Shown here one piece after another: positions 61,481-64,000 of a DNA stretch of 64,000 nucleotides. Made by a program: the position numbers and the translations under genes. The DNA is from Mucilaginibacter sp. 44-25. GTDB taxonomy: Bacteria > Bacteroidota > Bacteroidia > Sphingobacteriales > Sphingobacteriaceae. Below the pieces are notes generated by a model. The model ran no database searches. It was given only the letters and a program-made list of their open reading frames with translations, and was not told the origin of the DNA. Numbering within the stretch: position 1 is the stretch's first letter; each line of letters begins with the position of its first letter. The DNA is taken from positions 1 through 64,000 of the forward strand of contig MKTS01000009.1 in assembly GCA_001898335.1 (NCBI GenBank), read 5' to 3'.

Positions 61481-63373
61481 CTACAGATAGTAAATTTCGC
61501 CGTTGGTTTTTATTTTGGCGGCATCCAGCAAAAGGCGCAGGGTACGTATCTTTTCTCTTTCGGTACCATATTTAAGCGCTGGTATAAGTTCGGCGATGGT
61601 ATGCGGGCCATTGCTGAGCGCCTGTACGATCTCGCTGGTAATATGATCGGTTATTTCGCCGCTATTTTGCTGCCGGCGTTCTTCCAGGCAAACATCGCAT
61701 ATACCGCATTTTGGGGCTTCAGGCTCATCAAAATAAGTTAATAGCTGCCTGCTGCGGCAAACAGGCGTGCCCGTATACGCAAAAACGGCATCCAGCTTTT
61801 TACGGTAGGTTGCCTTACGCTGCTCAATGGCCACCTTGTTAATATATAAATGATTATTGGGCTGCCTTGGCTTTAACCAGGTAATCTGTGGCTGGTCGGT
61901 TTGGGGCAGGTAGCTCAATATATCAAAGGCTTGTAACTGCTGCAGGCCGGTAACTACCTGTTGCACGCTCATGCCTGCGCGCCTGGCAATGTCAAACTCT
62001 TTTATACGCACATAGTTCTCAAATGAGCCCCCGTACGAGCGCAAGAGGGTTTTAACAAAGGGGTCCCAGCCGGGGTTTTGTATCTGGAAGTTATATAATT
62101 CCTCGTTAAGCACCTCAAACCTGAAACGCGAGGGCAAAAAAACACTCTCCGTAAATGACACGTACTCGTCCTGCTCCAGGAATTTCAACGCGTTAAGGGT
62201 TTTAATGGCGTCGAGCTCAAAGCGGCTGCAAAACTCGGCTATGTCCAGGTCAAAGCTTATCCCCTCGCCTGCCTGGTAAGCCAATTGGCAGTAATTACCC
62301 AGGCTGTGGTAGATCTTCTTGATCTCCTCAACCGACGGAAAGCTTTGCTGCATTTTCTTTTGATACAGTGCACGGTCTGCCGGGTGATAGAGCAGCACCG
62401 CGTAGGCTTTATCTTCATCGCGCCCTGCCCTGCCTGCCTCCTGGTAATAAGCCTCGAGGCTATCAGGCATATCCTTGTGAATTACAAAGCGTACGTCTGG
62501 CTTGTCAATCCCCATACCAAAGGCGTTGGTTGCCACAATTATGCGGGTAGCGTTACTTTTCCAGGCGTCCTGCTTTTCGGCGCGTTCATCGGCGGGTAAC
62601 CCGGCATGGTAATAATCGGCACTGATATGGTGCCTGCGGTAATGCTGGGCTATTTCAAAGGTTTCCTTGCGGGTACGTACGTAAACTATGCCGCTACCGG
62701 TGATACCATGGGCTACATCTAACAATTTACGCAGTTTATCCTCCGCTTCCTGTACCACGTAGCTCAGGTTTTTGCGCTCAAAACTTTTACGGAATACTGC
62801 CCCGTTCCTAAACGCTAATTTTTCCTGTATATCGCCCTGCACATCGGCTGTAGCGCTGGCCGTTAAGGCTAACACCGGCACAGCGGGGTGCAGTTCGCGG
62901 AGGCGGGCAATATGCAGGTATGGCGGCCGGAAATCATACCCCCACTGCGAAATACAATGCGCCTCATCAACCGCGAACAGGTTTACATTCATGTATTTGA
63001 TGCGCTCGCGCACCAGGTCAGACAATAAACGCTCGGGCGACAGATATAAAAACTTTACCGGGCCGTAAATACAATTATCAAGCGCGATATCTACCTCGCG
63101 CCTGCCCATGCCCGATACAATGGCCATTGCAGCTATGCCGCGTGCTTTCAGGTTTTCTACCTGGTCTTTCATCAGGGCGATGAGCGGCGATACCACAATG
63201 CATATCCCCTCTTTGGCTAAAGCAGGCACCTGGAAACAAACCGATTTACCCCCACCTGTTGGCAACAGCGCCAAGGTATCGCGGCCCTGCAATACGGATG
63301 TAACAATCTCCTCCTGCATAGGCCGGAACTGATGGTGCCCCCAGTATTGTTTCAGTATTTCGCGTGGTGTCAT
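61481..63373 (-). CDS. RecQ-family ATP-dependent DNA helicase
   Basis: A 630-residue superfamily-2 3'-5' helicase. It has Walker A TGGGKSVCFQVPA (~residue 38), the DEAH box VDEAHCISQWGYDFRPPYL, motif V NAFGMGIDKPDVRFVIH and motif VI YYQEAGRAGRD. The RecQ zinc/winged-helix part is present (CRSRQLLTYFDE, CGICDVC), followed by a short C-terminal winged-helix-like domain in place of HRDC. It acts in repair and recombination. Several Bacteroidota carry two or more recQ genes, so recQ versus a paralogue cannot be told. Confidence 0.93.
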   Translation of the reverse strand: MTPREILKQYWGHHQFRPMQEEIVTSVLQGRDTLALLPTGGGKSVCFQVPALAKEGICIVVSPLIALMKDQVENLKARGIAAMAIVSGMGRREVDIALDNCIYGPVKFLYLSPERLLSDLVRERIKYMNVNLFAVDEAHCISQWGYDFRPPYLHIARLRELHPAVPVLALTASATADVQGDIQEKLAFRNGAVFRKSFERKNLSYVVQEAEDKLRKLLDVAHGITGSGIVYVRTRKETFEIAQHYRRHHISADYYHAGLPADERAEKQDAWKSNATRIIVATNAFGMGIDKPDVRFVIHKDMPDSLEAYYQEAGRAGRDEDKAYAVLLYHPADRALYQKKMQQSFPSVEEIKKIYHSLGNYCQLAYQAGEGISFDLDIAEFCSRFELDAIKTLNALKFLEQDEYVSFTESVFLPSRFRFEVLNEELYNFQIQNPGWDPFVKTLLRSYGGSFENYVRIKEFDIARRAGMSVQQVVTGLQQLQAFDILSYLPQTDQPQITWLKPRQPNNHLYINKVAIEQRKATYRKKLDAVFAYTGTPVCRSRQLLTYFDEPEAPKCGICDVCLEERRQQNSGEITDHITSEIVQALSNGPHTIAELIPALKYGTEREKIRTLRLLLDAAKIKTNGEIYYL

Positions 63374-63385
63374 TGCTTTTACGAA

Positions 63386-63408
63386 AAAAGCCCGGCAAGC
63401 GGGCTTCT
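63386..63408 (-). terminator. terminator of gltA
   Basis: Stem AAGCCCG (63388-63394) / CGGGCTT (63400-63406); the minus strand runs into TTTT. It lies between the gltA stop and the recQ start. Confidence 0.75.
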
Positions 63409-63432
63409 AAAAAATATATTCTTGCAGGCTAT

Positions 63433-64000
63433 TTATCTGCTCTTTATATCTGTATAATCTCTGTTGATTTCGCCAACATAAACCTGGCGCGGCCTGCCAA
63501 TAGGCTCCTTATTGGTTTTCATTTCTTTCCACTGAGCAATCCATCCCGGTAAACGGCCAAGGGCGAACAACACGGTAAACATTTCTGTAGGGAAGCCCAG
63601 GGCCGTATAAATAATACCCGAGTAAAAGTCAACGTTAGGGTACAGTTTACGCTCCACAAAGTAAGGGTCGCTCAGGGCTACTTCTTCCAATTTTTTGGCA
63701 ATGTCCAGAGTTTCGTCCTGCACACCTAATTTTTCCAGGATATCATCGCATGCCTTTTTGATGATCTTGGCACGCGGGTCAAAGTTTTTGTACACACGGT
63801 GACCAAAACCCATTAAACGGAACGGATCGTTCTTGTCTTTCGCCTTGGCTACCCATTTATCTACATCGCCGCCATCCGCTTTAATTTTTTGCAGCATTTC
63901 TACCACAGCCTGGTTGGCGCCACCATGCAGCGGGCCCCAAAGCGCTGAAATACCTGCCGAAATAGACGCGTACAAGTTAGCATCTGATGAACCTACAATA
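63433..64000 (-). CDS. gltA: citrate synthase, 3' part (gene continues past the window)
   Basis: The last ~189 residues of citrate synthase, which condenses acetyl-CoA and oxaloacetate. Visible are [29 protein letters not shown] with the active-site His, [15 protein letters not shown] with the second His/Arg, and [12 protein letters not shown] with the catalytic Asp, ending [11 protein letters not shown]. The open frame runs off the end of the window; the internal Met-like start near 63975 is not the true start. Confidence 0.96.
   Translation of the reverse strand, partial: IVGSSDANLYASISAGISALWGPLHGGANQAVVEMLQKIKADGGDVDKWVAKAKDKNDPFRLMGFGHRVYKNFDPRAKIIKKACDDILEKLGVQDETLDIAKKLEEVALSDPYFVERKLYPNVDFYSGIIYTALGFPTEMFTVLFALGRLPGWIAQWKEMKTNKEPIGRPRQVYVGEINRDYTDIKSR

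Overview
This 64 kb window is chromosomal DNA from a member of the Bacteroidota, most likely family Sphingobacteriaceae (Mucilaginibacter/Pedobacter type). The evidence is: promoters of the TTTG-N18/19-TAnnTTTG type (his operon, clpX); few Shine-Dalgarno sites; family-restricted proteins (DUF4290, GIN/DUF2807 adhesin-like proteins, a carboxypeptidase-regulatory-like protein with a Cys-rich head, an MG2/TonB-plug surface protein); a bifunctional HisB; and an Asp instead of Cys in the MurA active site. I see no rRNA, tRNA, CRISPR array, integrase or complete IS element. Nearly all of it is housekeeping DNA, and the unusual material lies mainly between genes.

Layout: 1-11 kb holds small secreted or lipoproteins, a CYTH phosphatase, a large secreted MG2/plug protein, an aldo/keto reductase, galactokinase, a TrmH-type methyltransferase and a GT-C-like membrane protein. 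11.9-18 kb is gltBD (glutamate synthase). 18.2-26.2 kb is a complete histidine operon (leader peptide, hisG-D-C-B-H-A, an intruding element, hisF-IE), followed by a WD40 protein. 27-32.6 kb has an NlpC/P60 peptidase, a dicluster ferredoxin, a LuxC-like reductase, ftsE, grpE and dnaJ. 32.6-38.6 kb has an AT-rich Fic gene, a small outer-membrane protein, an ABC exporter pair and an exopolyphosphatase. 38.8-50.3 kb has an M1 peptidase, maf, a KdsC-like phosphatase, iscX with a 2Fe-2S ferredoxin, a GT39 protein, murA with a DUF4290 protein, and a dipeptide epimerase. 51-64 kb has an M20 dipeptidase, three GIN-domain proteins, cystathionine beta-synthase, an AMP nucleosidase-like protein, clpX-clpP-tig, recQ and the 3' end of citrate synthase.

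Two signals stand out. (1) A ~430 bp palindrome-ended element with TTAA at both outer ends carries a frameshifted DUF559 (Vsr-like) endonuclease gene. It sits exactly between hisA and hisF. HisF has no ATG at its usual first residue, its reading frame runs back into the element, and the only visible start is a TTG inside the endonuclease tail. (2) About ten intergenic spaces hold imperfect hairpins whose arms are built from tandem variants of a short word. Each locus or small group uses a different word, but the architecture is the same, and they often fill the gap exactly from one stop codon to the next start codon. Three lie inside the his operon. More familiar palindromic repeat families (CCTCACC..., GTCATTGCGAG..., a 24-bp palindrome) are mixed in, including one nested inside another and a 730-bp gene-free cluster at 50.3-51 kb.

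Working together: gltBD supplies glutamate nitrogen; the his operon is preceded by a His-codon-rich leader that could couple it to His-tRNA charging; grpE/dnaJ and tig/clpP/clpX are protein quality control; murA, the dipeptide epimerase, the NlpC/P60 enzyme and the KdsC- and GmhB-like phosphatases serve the cell envelope.
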